A model generated the notes under the pieces. That model was not told the DNA's origin and searched no databases. It saw only the letters and a list, made by a program, of their open reading frames with translations. Position numbers and translations under genes: made by a program. From Pseudonocardia asaccharolytica DSM 44247 = NBRC 16224 (GTDB lineage: Bacteria; Actinomycetota; Actinomycetes; Mycobacteriales; Pseudonocardiaceae): DNA of 64,000 nt. Shown here piece by piece: positions 28,632 to 38,062 of the stretch. Positions within the stretch are counted from its first letter, which is position 1, and the number at the start of each line of letters is the position of its first letter. Location: the NCBI RefSeq assembly GCF_000423625.1, contig NZ_AUII01000002.1:124001-188000 (forward strand), written 5' to 3'.

Positions 28632-28691
28632 CATTATGGCTCCATAACGCGCGTGGCGGCCGGGTTCGAACGACGTTATGGCTCCATAACG
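28632..28691. repeat. Palindrome family B: two units at 42-bp pitch
   Basis: Two copies of the 18-nt palindrome seen at 11016-11117, in opposite orientation (centre CT), start at 28632 and 28674. The first has one change (CATTATGG), giving a G:T pair on the minus-strand transcript. The 24-nt spacer is unrelated to those at 11 kb. The second unit contains the final codons and the TAA stop of the minus-strand GlfT2 paralogue. Confidence 0.9.
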
Positions 28692-30652
28692 CTGTGGACG
28701 GGCGGGCGGGGCTGGTCCAGGCCGTAGAGGCGGGCCCAGTTCTCGCGGCTGGTCAGCCGCGGCTGCGCCGCCCGGTACCGCTCGACCACCGACGGGCCCT
28801 CCACGGCCAGCCTGCGCAGCACCCGCGCCCCGCGCTTGGCCAGCTCCAGCGCCAGGGCCCGGTCCCGGGTGCGGATCCGGATGCCCTGCTCGGACATGTC
28901 GGTGACGACCGCACGCTCGAAGTTCGACACGTGCCACCAATGCGCGTCACCGGCGGGCACCATCCCGGTCCGGTGCACCGAGCGCCCGGTCGCGTGGAAC
29001 ACGGCCCGCTTGAGCCAGGTCAGGCGCTCCTTGCCGGGTGGGTTGGCCGCCCGGACCACCTGCATATCGCGGAAGTCGTTCCCCCCCTCGCTGATCGGGT
29101 GCATCACGGTCTCGGGGTAGGCGGCCCGGATCTGACGGATCCTCGCGGCCGCGGCGGCCGAACCGTCGTCCAGGATCTCCGGGCCGTCGAGGAAGTCCTC
29201 GACGGCCTGCAGCAGCGTCGCCGACAGCCCGTACTGCATCCCGACCAGGTACTGCGCGAGAAGCTGCCCGACCCGGCGGCCGATCCGCCTGACGGAGAAC
29301 CCGGTGTGCAGCGCGGCGGTGATCAAGCCGTTGCGGATGTTGAAGTACCGGTGCCACTCGTCCCAGTCCTTCCATCCGAAGTCGGCGTGCCACACCCCGG
29401 CCCCGGGCAGCGCGACCGTCGGGAAGCCGTGCGCCCGCGCCCGGTACCCGAACTCGACGTCGTCCCACTGGAAGAACAGCGGCAGCGGGTAGCCGATCGC
29501 GTCGACGATCTCCGCCGGAATCAGGCACGACCACCAGCCGTTGTACTCGGTGTCGACCCGCCGCTCCTGCACGATCGGTAGCCGGCGCTCGTCGAGACCG
29601 AGCAGATAGGCCTCCTTGAGCGCCCCGGGCACCGGAAGGCCGACCAGCAACAGCTCGGGATCGGCGTACTCTGCGCTGATATGCAGATGCCCGGGATGCA
29701 GCAGGTTGAGCATCTGCCCGCCGACGATCGTGGGGTGCGTCGTGCGGTTGGCGAACGCGGTGAGCCGGATGAGGATCTCCGGCTCCAGCAGCACGTCGTC
29801 GTCCATGAACACGACGTCGGCGCGCTCGTCGCCGGCGCCCGCGACCTCGAACAACCCGCGGGTGAACCCGCCCGCCCCGCCCAGATTCGGCTGGCGAATG
29901 TAACGAAGCCGGTCACCGAGCCGCGCCGCCACATCGGCGAACCGAGGCCGCGACTCGAGCGGGTCGCTGCCCTGGTCGACGACGTAGATCAGGTCGACGG
30001 TCGCGAGCGGCTCCGGGTCGTCGGCGAGCGCCTGCAGGGTGTTGAGGCCGTCCTCGACGCGGTTGTAGGTGCAGATGACCACGGACACCGGGCGCACGGC
30101 CGGCGCCGGGACGGTCCAGCGCACGTCGGAGACGGCGAGCTCACCGGTTTCGGTGGTGAACTCCAGCCACAGCCCGCCGCCGTCGACGAAGCGGTCGATG
30201 GGCGCGTTCAGCCGGACGGCGGCGCCCTGCGCGTCGGCCACGTCGTATGCGGCGACGATGCGCCACACCTTGTTGGTGTCCGAGGCCAGCACCCGGATCC
30301 GCCCCGACCCGCTGGCGCGCATCGAGACCTCGACCTCGGTGACATCGGTCCAGCGCTGCCAGTAGGTGGCGTGGACCCGGCCGAAGTAGGTGTTCGTGCT
30401 GACCTGGCTGGCCGGGGCGAGCTCGACGCGGTGCCGCTCACGGCGCGCCCCACCCCACTCGACCACGCAGTAGAGATCTTCGGGGACCAGCGCCGAGGGG
30501 CCGCGGCACAGGCCGCGCTGGATGACCAGCCGGGCCGTCGGTTCGGGAGGTGGCGCCGGCGCCGCGGCGGCGGATGGCGCGGGCACGTCGTTCATGGCGG
30601 CGTCCATGACGGTGCGCGCCTGCGTCTCGGTGGAGCCGGGTGAGCCAGGCAT
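28676..30652 (-). CDS. GlfT2 paralogue, galactofuranosyltransferase-like
   Basis: 658 residues with the same architecture as GlfT2: N-terminal beta domain (TARLVIQRGLCRGPSAL and STNTYFGRVHATYWQRW), GT-A core with DDD at about 284-286 (VVFMDDDVLLEPE), the FQWDDVEFGYRARAHG segment, and the same C-terminal signature (RLTSRENWARLYG). It is convergent with glfT2 rather than in tandem. A second galactan elongation or branching specificity is inferred. Its stop codon lies inside a family B palindrome. ATG at 30652 was used; ATG at 30607 is a shorter option. Confidence 0.88.
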   Translation of the reverse strand: MPGSPGSTETQARTVMDAAMNDVPAPSAAAAPAPPPEPTARLVIQRGLCRGPSALVPEDLYCVVEWGGARRERHRVELAPASQVSTNTYFGRVHATYWQRWTDVTEVEVSMRASGSGRIRVLASDTNKVWRIVAAYDVADAQGAAVRLNAPIDRFVDGGGLWLEFTTETGELAVSDVRWTVPAPAVRPVSVVICTYNRVEDGLNTLQALADDPEPLATVDLIYVVDQGSDPLESRPRFADVAARLGDRLRYIRQPNLGGAGGFTRGLFEVAGAGDERADVVFMDDDVLLEPEILIRLTAFANRTTHPTIVGGQMLNLLHPGHLHISAEYADPELLLVGLPVPGALKEAYLLGLDERRLPIVQERRVDTEYNGWWSCLIPAEIVDAIGYPLPLFFQWDDVEFGYRARAHGFPTVALPGAGVWHADFGWKDWDEWHRYFNIRNGLITAALHTGFSVRRIGRRVGQLLAQYLVGMQYGLSATLLQAVEDFLDGPEILDDGSAAAAARIRQIRAAYPETVMHPISEGGNDFRDMQVVRAANPPGKERLTWLKRAVFHATGRSVHRTGMVPAGDAHWWHVSNFERAVVTDMSEQGIRIRTRDRALALELAKRGARVLRRLAVEGPSVVERYRAAQPRLTSRENWARLYGLDQPRPPVHSVMEP

Positions 30653-30742
30653 GCGAAAGGTCGTCCTCCGGTCGAGGGTGGGATCACGAACATTGTGGGT
30701 CAGACGGGCCGCTGATGGTGCTTCGGGGCCGAAGCGTGTCGC

Positions 30743-33700
30743 TCACCGACCGACCGGATCCAGGCCCGGCACGCGGGTGCGCCCCTCGGCGTACCAACCG
30801 GCGACGGTGCGATCGGTCACGCTCGGTGCCGGAGTGGCGAGCGGCTGGATCGGAACCCATCGATAGAGCTGCGCGGCGTCACGGGTCGGGTCGCCGCGCA
30901 GGTAGGTGGCCATCCGCTGCTCGGTGACCAGCAGCCGGGGTCCGGCGAAGGGGCCGCCATGGCCGGGCGAGTAGGTGATCGCCGCCGCCGGGTCGTCGGC
31001 CGGGGGACCGACCCGCCAGGTCGCGACGCCCGCCGTGCCGAGGGACAGGGGCTCGGGCCGCAGGCACGGGAAGACGAACGCCACCGGCCAGTCGAGGATC
31101 GCGGGCGTGCCCGGGGGCAGCAGCTCGGTCATCGGGGTCAGCCGCGGCACCCGGGGCAGCGAGACCACCGCGGGGGTGGCCGTCCCGGCCACCGGCAGTG
31201 CGGGGGCGTCGACCACGAGCCGGACGGCCGTGGCGCCGCGGGGAGCCATCAGCCGCACGTCGGCCGGCGTGGCGGCCTGCCCGGGCGAGGTCACGGGCTG
31301 CTCGGCGAGGACCTCACCGTCGGGCCGCGTCGCGAACTCGGCGTGCAGCCGGTCTCCCGGGCGCATCGATCCCGCCACGGTGACGACGACGGGCAGCCGT
31401 CCGGTCCGCTGGTCGTCGTCCAGCCCGAACCACGGGGTGGTGCCGGTTCCGGCGACGGCCATCCCGGGCAGCACGTGACCGCCGGTATCGGCGGGCACCA
31501 CCGGCAACACCGGGGCGGACGCTCCGACCGTGGGGAGCACCCCCGCCGCCGGGTCGGTCTCCACCGAGAGATCCCGCTGCAGCCCGCACGGTTGGCCCCC
31601 CAGGACGGCCGCGGCGTCCGCGGCGAGCGTGTAGCCGTCGCGGTGCGTGAGGCTCGTCTTCGCGAAACCGAGCACCTGCAGCGCCACCACCCCGAACACC
31701 AGCACCAGTGCCACCGAGGCCGGGGCGGGCACCCGGCGGGGCAGCGGGACCGCCGCGGCCACCCGGCGCGCCGCCGGACCGGAGCCCGCCGCCGATCCGC
31801 GCCAAGCCGAACGCACCAGCAGCGCGACGAGCAGCACGACACCCGCGACGAGCCACACCACGGCGAACAGAACGCCGGCGAGCTGTGGCGACATCGTGCT
31901 CCAGGTGATCGAGTACCAGCCCGAGACATACGGCCACGAGTTGGTCCCGGCGAGCACGAGCGACCCGAGCACGGTGAGCAGCGCGAGCCCGGCGAGCACC
32001 GGCCTCGCGGTCCCGGCGCGGACCCGCAATGCGGGCGCCGACCAGGCGACGAACCCGAGCAGCAGCACCGCGGCACCGAGGCCCGCGACGTCGCCGAAAT
32101 GCTGGGTCCACTTCGTCGGGGTGGCGGCCATCGCCACCAGCGAGAGCCCGAACGCGACGACAAGCCGGCGTGCTGGTCCGGCCGCGATCCCGGCCCGGCC
32201 GCGCGCGGCCAGCGACCAGACGACCCCGGCGGTGGCGAGCAGGGTGAGCAGCACGGGGGCGCGTTTCCCGATGGTGCCCTGGAAGTTGTCCGGTTCCAGC
32301 AACAGCTGGTAGCGCTGGTATTCCTGATACCACGGGACGCCGCCCCCGATCAGGCCGCGAACCCGCACGGCCTCCAGCGCCGCGGCCAGGCTCTGGTCGG
32401 CGAACATCAGCAGCACCGCGGCCGCGGGCGCCGCCACGAGCGCGACGAGCAGCGGCAGCCGGTGCAGATCGCGGCGTACGCGCAGCAGCCGCAGCAGCGG
32501 CAGGCCCGCCGCGAGCACCGGGGTGAATGCCATCAGCCCGCCGGGAGTGAGCGCGGTCGTCGCCCCGGCGAGGAGCAGACCCACCGCCAGCGGCAGCACC
32601 GCGCGGGTGGCCACCGCGCGTTCCACCGCGACGAACACCGCCAGCGACCCGAGCGCGACCCACGGCTCGGGCCGCAGCCCCAGGTTGAACGGCAGCCACC
32701 AGGCGGCGAAGGCGACCGCGGCCAGCCACGGCGCGCTCGGCCGCGCGGCGAACCGGCCCAGCCGGGGCAGCACGGCGCGGGACAGCACGGCCCAGCACGC
32801 CAGCCCCAGCAGGGTTGAGGGCAGCCGCATCCACAGCGTCGACGCCGAGATCTGCGACCACCAGTGGTAGAGCTCGTAGAACCAGCTGAACGGGGCCTCC
32901 GGCGCGTCGAGCCAGCGGTAGACGTTGCCGATGAAGCCGCTGCTGTCGCGGTTGCGGACGATCCCGGTGATATAGCCGTCGTCGACGGTGATCGGGCCGA
33001 TCACCCACCACAGCCCGAGCAGCGCGGTGACCACCAGGTCCACCGGTCTCGGCCGCCCGATGCGACCGCGCAGCCGCACCCGCAGACGTACCGCCCGGTC
33101 GCAGCGGCCCAGCGCGATGAGCATCCCGAGCAGGCCGAGCACGCACAGCGCGGCCAGCGTCGCCTTGAGCGGGCCGATCGTGGTCTGGAAGCGGGTGTCG
33201 GCGGTCAGGTTCAGCGCGAGCCCGGCGGGGTCACCGGCTGCGGTGAAGGCGCCGGCCACCGCGGGCCGCAGGTCGCCCTCGCCCGAGAGCACCGGGATGC
33301 CGTCGCGCAGCAGCTGGGTGCGGTTGAAGTCGGAGGTGAGCGTGAAGGTGCAGTCCCCGGGGGGAAGCGCCGCCATCCCGAGGTCGACCCCCGCGCTTCG
33401 CACCTGCAGCCCCGATCCCGCGGCGCGCAGCTCCAGCCCGGCCAGGCGCTCGGCGGTCGGGTCGGTCTGCGGTGGGACCGTCGCCAGCACCAGGGTGCCG
33501 GGTGCCGCCGTCCGGACTGCCGTGCAGCTCACCGACGCCGAGAGGTCCACCGGCTGGTAGGGCATCAGCGGGATCGCGGCGGCCGTTCCGTCGGCGGGGG
33601 TCCACGAGTACTCGACGACGGGCTGGGTGACCGGCGCGAACGGGAAGGCCAGCGCGGCCAGCGCGGAGATCAGGCCGAGGACGAGGGCCCAGCGCCGCGG

Positions 33701-33781
33701 CCCCGTCGCGGGTGTCGGTGTGGGGATGTCCACGGATCCGCTTCGGCCGACGGACTCGGGTGCGGAAGCCGGCGACAGCAC
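30743..33781 (-). CDS. Emb-type arabinofuranosyltransferase (first copy)
   Basis: 1012-residue GT-C enzyme using decaprenylphosphoryl-arabinose to build arabinan outside the membrane. It has an N-terminal helix, an extracytoplasmic domain, then the catalytic loop with the DDG acid pair (VDDGYITGIVRNRDSSGF) and NVYRWLDAPEAPFSWFYELY. About a dozen helices follow, then a soluble C-terminal carbohydrate-binding part (about 700-1012). GTG at 33781 fits a leaderless promoter. Which of EmbA, EmbB or EmbC it matches cannot be settled by eye. Ethambutol targets this family. Confidence 0.92.
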   Translation of the reverse strand: MLSPASAPESVGRSGSVDIPTPTPATGPRRWALVLGLISALAALAFPFAPVTQPVVEYSWTPADGTAAAIPLMPYQPVDLSASVSCTAVRTAAPGTLVLATVPPQTDPTAERLAGLELRAAGSGLQVRSAGVDLGMAALPPGDCTFTLTSDFNRTQLLRDGIPVLSGEGDLRPAVAGAFTAAGDPAGLALNLTADTRFQTTIGPLKATLAALCVLGLLGMLIALGRCDRAVRLRVRLRGRIGRPRPVDLVVTALLGLWWVIGPITVDDGYITGIVRNRDSSGFIGNVYRWLDAPEAPFSWFYELYHWWSQISASTLWMRLPSTLLGLACWAVLSRAVLPRLGRFAARPSAPWLAAVAFAAWWLPFNLGLRPEPWVALGSLAVFVAVERAVATRAVLPLAVGLLLAGATTALTPGGLMAFTPVLAAGLPLLRLLRVRRDLHRLPLLVALVAAPAAAVLLMFADQSLAAALEAVRVRGLIGGGVPWYQEYQRYQLLLEPDNFQGTIGKRAPVLLTLLATAGVVWSLAARGRAGIAAGPARRLVVAFGLSLVAMAATPTKWTQHFGDVAGLGAAVLLLGFVAWSAPALRVRAGTARPVLAGLALLTVLGSLVLAGTNSWPYVSGWYSITWSTMSPQLAGVLFAVVWLVAGVVLLVALLVRSAWRGSAAGSGPAARRVAAAVPLPRRVPAPASVALVLVFGVVALQVLGFAKTSLTHRDGYTLAADAAAVLGGQPCGLQRDLSVETDPAAGVLPTVGASAPVLPVVPADTGGHVLPGMAVAGTGTTPWFGLDDDQRTGRLPVVVTVAGSMRPGDRLHAEFATRPDGEVLAEQPVTSPGQAATPADVRLMAPRGATAVRLVVDAPALPVAGTATPAVVSLPRVPRLTPMTELLPPGTPAILDWPVAFVFPCLRPEPLSLGTAGVATWRVGPPADDPAAAITYSPGHGGPFAGPRLLVTEQRMATYLRGDPTRDAAQLYRWVPIQPLATPAPSVTDRTVAGWYAEGRTRVPGLDPVGR

Positions 33782-33787
33782 CTCGCC

Positions 33788-33793
33788 AGGCTA
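33788..33793 (-). promoter_or_regulatory. -10 hexamer TAGCCT (minus strand), first emb gene
   Basis: Ends 6 nt before the GTG at 33781. Palindrome family A lies 26 nt upstream of it. Confidence 0.55.
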
Positions 33794-33819
33794 TCGGCGC
33801 CCCGTCGCCGCCCCTCGCT

Positions 33820-33863
33820 CCGTGAGTGCGTAACAGTTTTCTAAAACTGTTACGCACTCACGG
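33820..33863. repeat. Palindrome family A, copy 2 (compensatory variant)
   Basis: 44-nt palindrome between the two tandem emb genes. Inner arms read AGTTTT/AAAACT instead of AGTGTT/AACACT, so both sides changed and pairing is kept. It is about 87 nt after the stop of the upstream emb gene and 26 nt upstream of the -10 hexamer of the next. Confidence 0.85.
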
Positions 33864-33949
33864 GTGGGGGGCCTGGGCTTGTCGTGGCGCGATCAGCTCG
33901 ACGGTCGGGAAGTGCGTCCGTCGGTCGTCGGCGGAACGGGACTGCTCGG

Positions 33950-36900
33950 TCATTCCTTCGCGGGGCTGCGGTCGGGAGGTGGCGCCCCGATCGGACCCGC
34001 CTGCTGCCATCCCCACACCGTCTCGGTCCCCTCGACGACGTCCGGACGTCCGGCGTCGGGGGCATACGGCTGCAGGAGGCGGAGCTGGCCCCAGTCCCGG
34101 TCCCACTCGCCTTCGAGATAGGTCGGCACCAGCCGTTGCTGCGTCGTCTGCTGGATCCACCCGAGGGGCCCGCCGGCGGACGCGGAGCTCCAGTCGTCCC
34201 CGACCTCGCGCTGCTGCTGGTCGGCAAGGACCCGGTAGCGGGGCAGCTCCGCCACCCCGCGGTCGATGCCGAACGGACGCAGGCACGGGCTGGCGAGTGG
34301 AACCGGCCAGTCCAGGGCCCCAGCGGAGCCCGCCATCAGCTCGGTCATCGGCGTCAGCAGCGGCACCCGCGGCGGCGCGACCGCGATCCATCCGTCTGAG
34401 GTCACCGCGCGGTCCTCGGCGAGGATCCGCACCCGGTCGGCCTCCGCGGCGGGCCGCCCGGCCAGGTCGAGCCGCACATCGCGCCAGGCCGCGGTGCCCG
34501 CCGCCGAACCGAGCGGATCGGCGGTCGTGGTCACAGTGCCTGCGTGGCCCGCGGGTTCGATCCGCTCGACGACCTGGGTCCCGTCGGGGCCGGTCCGGGC
34601 GAACTCCAGCGTCAGCGACGTGCCGTCGCCGACCTGCCCGGCGATCCCGAGCACCAGCGGGGCCGCGCCGCTCGTGGCGTGCGCGGGGAGCGCGTACCAG
34701 CCGGTCCGCAGGGTGCCCGTGGCGTCGACGTCCGGAACGAAGCTCCCGAGAACAGGCCCGCCGAGCGGGCCGGTGCCGGTGATCCCGTCCTCCCGGTTGC
34801 CCTGGCCGTCGGTGTCGCGCAGCGAACCGGGGCCGGTGGGCGGAAGCCCGTCGGGATGGAAACCCTCCGCGATCGGATCCTGCCCGGGATCGTCGCCCAC
34901 CGGCGGAGCGGATGGGAGAACCCCGGCCGACGGCTCGGTCTCGACGAACAGCCGTCCGGCGAGGCCGCACCGCGCACCCGCCGGGTCGGTGAGGATGTCC
35001 GCGCCCAGCGAGTAGCTGCCCGCCTGCTTCTGCATGCCCTTCACCATCGAGGCCATCTCGAACAGCACCACCAACCCGCAGATCACCGCCAGCGGGGCCG
35101 AACCGAGGCGCAACGCCCTCGTCCGGCCGTCCGGTCTGCGACGGACCGGCCGCGGGACCTCGGGCCCGCGCAGATGTTCGATCACCGCGACGACGAGCGC
35201 GGCGGCCGCCGCCATCAGCAGCAGATTCATCGCGGTGTACCCGTTCACCACCGGGGCCTTGTCGAACCACGGAACTCCCCAGCTCGACACGTAGTACCAG
35301 GCGTTGGGACCGGTGAAGGCCAACGCGGTGACGACGAGCACGACCGAGAGGAACGCGGCCTGGTTGCGCCGGGACCGGAGCACCTGGGTGCTCGTGGCCA
35401 GTGCCGCCAGCGCCGCCATTCCCGCGCCGAGCGCGGCGAACGCCCCGAAGTGGTGCGTCCACTTCGTCGGTGTGAGGGTCAGCACCGCGAAGGCGAACAC
35501 GATGCTGCCGATCAGCCGGCGGCCCGGACCCAGGGCCGCCCCCGGAATGCGGCCGCGGCGCAGCATCACGACCGTCGCGACGGCGGTACAGAGCATCAGC
35601 AGCAGCACCGGGAACCGGCGGGCGAGCGAACCGTCGCGGCCGTTGGAGAACAGCAGGTTGTAGCGGTAGAGCTCGGCGAACCAGGACAGGTTCGGACCGA
35701 TCTCGGTCCGGACCCTGGTCGCCTCGGCGATCGCGGCGTAGGTCTGGTCGCCGAAGATCGCGACGAGTACCACCGTTCCGGCGGCGGCCAGCGGGCCCAG
35801 CACCGCCGCCCAGCCGACGGTCGCGGCCCGTTCCCGGAGCAACCGCAGCAGCGGGCGCGCGGAGCCGAGCAACGGGGCCAGCGCCAGCAGCCCGGTCGGT
35901 GTCGCCGCCACCGCGAACGCACCGGCGACGAGGGCGAGCGCGACCGGAACCAGCCGCCGGGTCGCGAGCGCGCGCTCCATCGCGCACAGCGACAGCAGCG
36001 CCGCGATCACCACGACCGGCTCGGGTCGCAGGCCGTTGTTGAACGGCAGCCAGAAGCACAGGAACACCGCGGCGGCGGCCCAGCCGGCGGCGCGGCTGCG
36101 GCGAACCTGCACCCCGAGCCTCGGGAGCAACCACCGGCTGAGCAGCAACCAGGACGCCACCCCCATGACGAACGCGGGAATCCGCAACCAGAGGACCGCG
36201 CCGGAGACCCCGGACCAGAGCGAGTACAACTCGTAGAACCACCCGAACGGGGCCTCCGGCGCGTTGAACCACCGGTAGTAGTTCCCGATGAAGCCGGACG
36301 ACTCCTTGGCACGGGTGATATCGAGGATGTAGCCGTCATCGGTCGTCGTCGCGCCGATCACCAGCCACACCGCCAGGACGGCCAGCACGGTGAGATCGCG
36401 GACCGGGTCGTGGCCGCGGAGCCTGCCGGGCAGCTTCCCGGTGCGGGGTAGCCGGCGACCCTCGCGCCCGTCGATCCGCCGCAGCGCCCACAGGCTGCCG
36501 ACCATGGCCAGCACGATGAGGACGCCCGCGGCGATCTTCACGCCGGTTGCCGAGGTGTCGAAGCGGTTGTCCACCTCGATCCGCACCGCGGCGCCCGCGA
36601 CGTCGTCCCGGGTGCCGTCGAGATCGGAGTAAACGCCGACGACCTGCGGCCGGTGGTCCCCGCGTTGGCTCACCAGGATGCTCCCGCCGAGACCGACCAC
36701 CGTGTGCGCCGCGTCCGTGCGGATGGTCAGGACGCAGTCACCGGGCGGGACAGGGGCGTCGGCCACCTGCTCGCCGCGATTGACGACGGTCAGCATCCCG
36801 TCGCCGACCGTGGCCGTCAGCCCGACCTGCGCGCCGTCGGGAGACGCCGGTGGGGTCGTCGCGAACAGGGTCGCGGATGCCGCGCTGTGCGCGTCGAGGT

Positions 36901-37180
36901 CCCGGATAGCGGAGCAGCTGATCTCGGCGTCGAGGTGTTGGGGCCGGTAGGCGACCAGCGGGGCGGTCACCGGGGCGGTGCCGCCGGACGCGGTCGGCCA
37001 CCGCAGCTCCGCGGTGTTCTGCTGCACCGGCAGGAGGGGGAACGCGACGGCGAGCAGGGCGGCCAGCAGGCCGAGCGCCGCGGCTGTCCAGCGCGATCGG
37101 GAGGGGCTGTGCGTGGGTTGGGGCCCCGGGCTGCCGGGGCCCCAACGTCTGTCGGTGATCGCCTGGTCGGACGTCAGCAC
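33950..37180 (-). CDS. Emb-type arabinofuranosyltransferase (second copy)
   Basis: 1076 residues, same architecture as the neighbouring copy: N-terminal helix (WTAAALGLLAALLAVAFPLL), catalytic loop TTDDGYILDITRAKESSGF then NYYRWFNAPEAPFGWFYELY, polytopic core, and a soluble C-terminal module ending in a Pro-rich tail. GTG at 37180 (VLTSDQAITD) was chosen from its -10 hexamer; upstream in-frame codons run into palindrome family A. Two Emb paralogues suggest division of labour in arabinan elongation. AftA and a third Emb are not in the window. Confidence 0.92.
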   Translation of the reverse strand: MLTSDQAITDRRWGPGSPGPQPTHSPSRSRWTAAALGLLAALLAVAFPLLPVQQNTAELRWPTASGGTAPVTAPLVAYRPQHLDAEISCSAIRDLDAHSAASATLFATTPPASPDGAQVGLTATVGDGMLTVVNRGEQVADAPVPPGDCVLTIRTDAAHTVVGLGGSILVSQRGDHRPQVVGVYSDLDGTRDDVAGAAVRIEVDNRFDTSATGVKIAAGVLIVLAMVGSLWALRRIDGREGRRLPRTGKLPGRLRGHDPVRDLTVLAVLAVWLVIGATTTDDGYILDITRAKESSGFIGNYYRWFNAPEAPFGWFYELYSLWSGVSGAVLWLRIPAFVMGVASWLLLSRWLLPRLGVQVRRSRAAGWAAAAVFLCFWLPFNNGLRPEPVVVIAALLSLCAMERALATRRLVPVALALVAGAFAVAATPTGLLALAPLLGSARPLLRLLRERAATVGWAAVLGPLAAAGTVVLVAIFGDQTYAAIAEATRVRTEIGPNLSWFAELYRYNLLFSNGRDGSLARRFPVLLLMLCTAVATVVMLRRGRIPGAALGPGRRLIGSIVFAFAVLTLTPTKWTHHFGAFAALGAGMAALAALATSTQVLRSRRNQAAFLSVVLVVTALAFTGPNAWYYVSSWGVPWFDKAPVVNGYTAMNLLLMAAAAALVVAVIEHLRGPEVPRPVRRRPDGRTRALRLGSAPLAVICGLVVLFEMASMVKGMQKQAGSYSLGADILTDPAGARCGLAGRLFVETEPSAGVLPSAPPVGDDPGQDPIAEGFHPDGLPPTGPGSLRDTDGQGNREDGITGTGPLGGPVLGSFVPDVDATGTLRTGWYALPAHATSGAAPLVLGIAGQVGDGTSLTLEFARTGPDGTQVVERIEPAGHAGTVTTTADPLGSAAGTAAWRDVRLDLAGRPAAEADRVRILAEDRAVTSDGWIAVAPPRVPLLTPMTELMAGSAGALDWPVPLASPCLRPFGIDRGVAELPRYRVLADQQQREVGDDWSSASAGGPLGWIQQTTQQRLVPTYLEGEWDRDWGQLRLLQPYAPDAGRPDVVEGTETVWGWQQAGPIGAPPPDRSPAKE

Positions 37181-37187
37181 GCGGCAG

Positions 37188-37193
37188 AGGCTA
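37188..37193 (-). promoter_or_regulatory. -10 hexamer TAGCCT (minus strand), second emb gene
   Basis: Ends 7 nt before the GTG at 37180. Identical hexamer to the other emb gene. Confidence 0.55.
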
Positions 37194-37221
37194 GACATCC
37201 TCGGCTGCGGTCCCGATTCCG

Positions 37222-37269
37222 CCCCGTGAGTGCGTAACAGTGTTCTAACACTGTTACGCACTCACGGGG
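37222..37269. repeat. Palindrome family A, copy 3
   Basis: Perfect 48-nt palindrome (centre CT at 37245-37246) in the divergent gap between an emb gene and a methyltransferase gene. This is the only copy not downstream of any gene, so a plain terminator role does not explain it. Confidence 0.85.
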
Positions 37270-37350
37270 CGGGATGACCTCGGCATTCGCGGCGACCGGA
37301 TGGTGTCCGGAGGCGCGGGCCGTGCGGCTTCTGTGATCGGATCGGGCGCG

Positions 37351-38055
37351 ATGAGTACGCAAAACGACGAGGACCACGCCACCGCCATGCAGCTCGAAAG
37401 CAGGCCACCGCTTCGCTGGTACGTCCGGATGGTCCGCCGCTACCTCGGCCCCGGCCCGTATCTGGACTTCGGTTGCGGTTCCGGGCAACTGCTGCGCAGG
37501 CTCGCGCGACACGGACCGGCCTCGGGTTTCGAGATCTCCGAGCAGGCGGCGCGCGCGGCGCGGGAGAACGCGCCGGGTTACCCGGTCTCGACGTCGATGG
37601 ACCAGCTTCCCGATGGCGCGTTCCGCGGCGTCGTCGCGATTCATGTCCTGGAGCGCCTCGACGACGTCGCCGCAGCTGAGGCGGTTCGCACCTGGCGACG
37701 GGTGCTGCGTCCCGGCGGGCGAGTGCTGCTCGTGGTGACCGACCCCGGCGGGCGGGGACGCGAGCTGGGCGGTACGAACTGGTCCGGCTTCGCCGACCCG
37801 ATGCGTATCAATCTCAAGCCGCATGCGCGGTGGCGAACCATTCTCACCGACGCGGGGTTTCGGATCGTCCGGGAGGGCAGCGACGGGCTGTGGGACGTGC
37901 CCTACGGGCGGATGCCGAAGCTGCTCGACCTGCGCGCCGCCCCGGCCGTCACCCAGTTCGTCCTGGGCCACCTGCTCGTCGCACCAGGATCCGGTGAATC
38001 CTCGGTCTTCGTTCTGGAGAAGACCGGGTGCCGGACCCGTGACGGTGGACGATGA
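37351..38055 (+). CDS. Class I SAM-dependent methyltransferase
   Basis: 234 residues. Motif I is YLDFGCGSGQLLRRL; GFEISEQAARAAREN and FRGVVAIHVLERLDD follow the type 11/12 pattern. The segment LRPGGRVLLVVTDPGG is motif III. ATG at 37351 preferred; GTG at 37300 would add 17 residues. The stop is 7 nt before the nitroreductase gene. It diverges from the emb genes; substrate unknown. Confidence 0.83.
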   Translation: MSTQNDEDHATAMQLESRPPLRWYVRMVRRYLGPGPYLDFGCGSGQLLRRLARHGPASGFEISEQAARAARENAPGYPVSTSMDQLPDGAFRGVVAIHVLERLDDVAAAEAVRTWRRVLRPGGRVLLVVTDPGGRGRELGGTNWSGFADPMRINLKPHARWRTILTDAGFRIVREGSDGLWDVPYGRMPKLLDLRAAPAVTQFVLGHLLVAPGSGESSVFVLEKTGCRTRDGGR

Positions 38056-38062
38056 TCGGGGC

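Noticed and set aside
30959-36451. Large plus-strand open frames opposite both emb genes
   Set aside because: Same antisense composition; emb motifs lie on the minus strand.
37180-37261. N-terminal extension of the second emb protein starting MRNSVRTLLRTHG
   Set aside because: This peptide appears wherever palindrome A is read in that frame (also near 38721, 42339 and 38752), so it is a translation of the repeat, not protein sequence.
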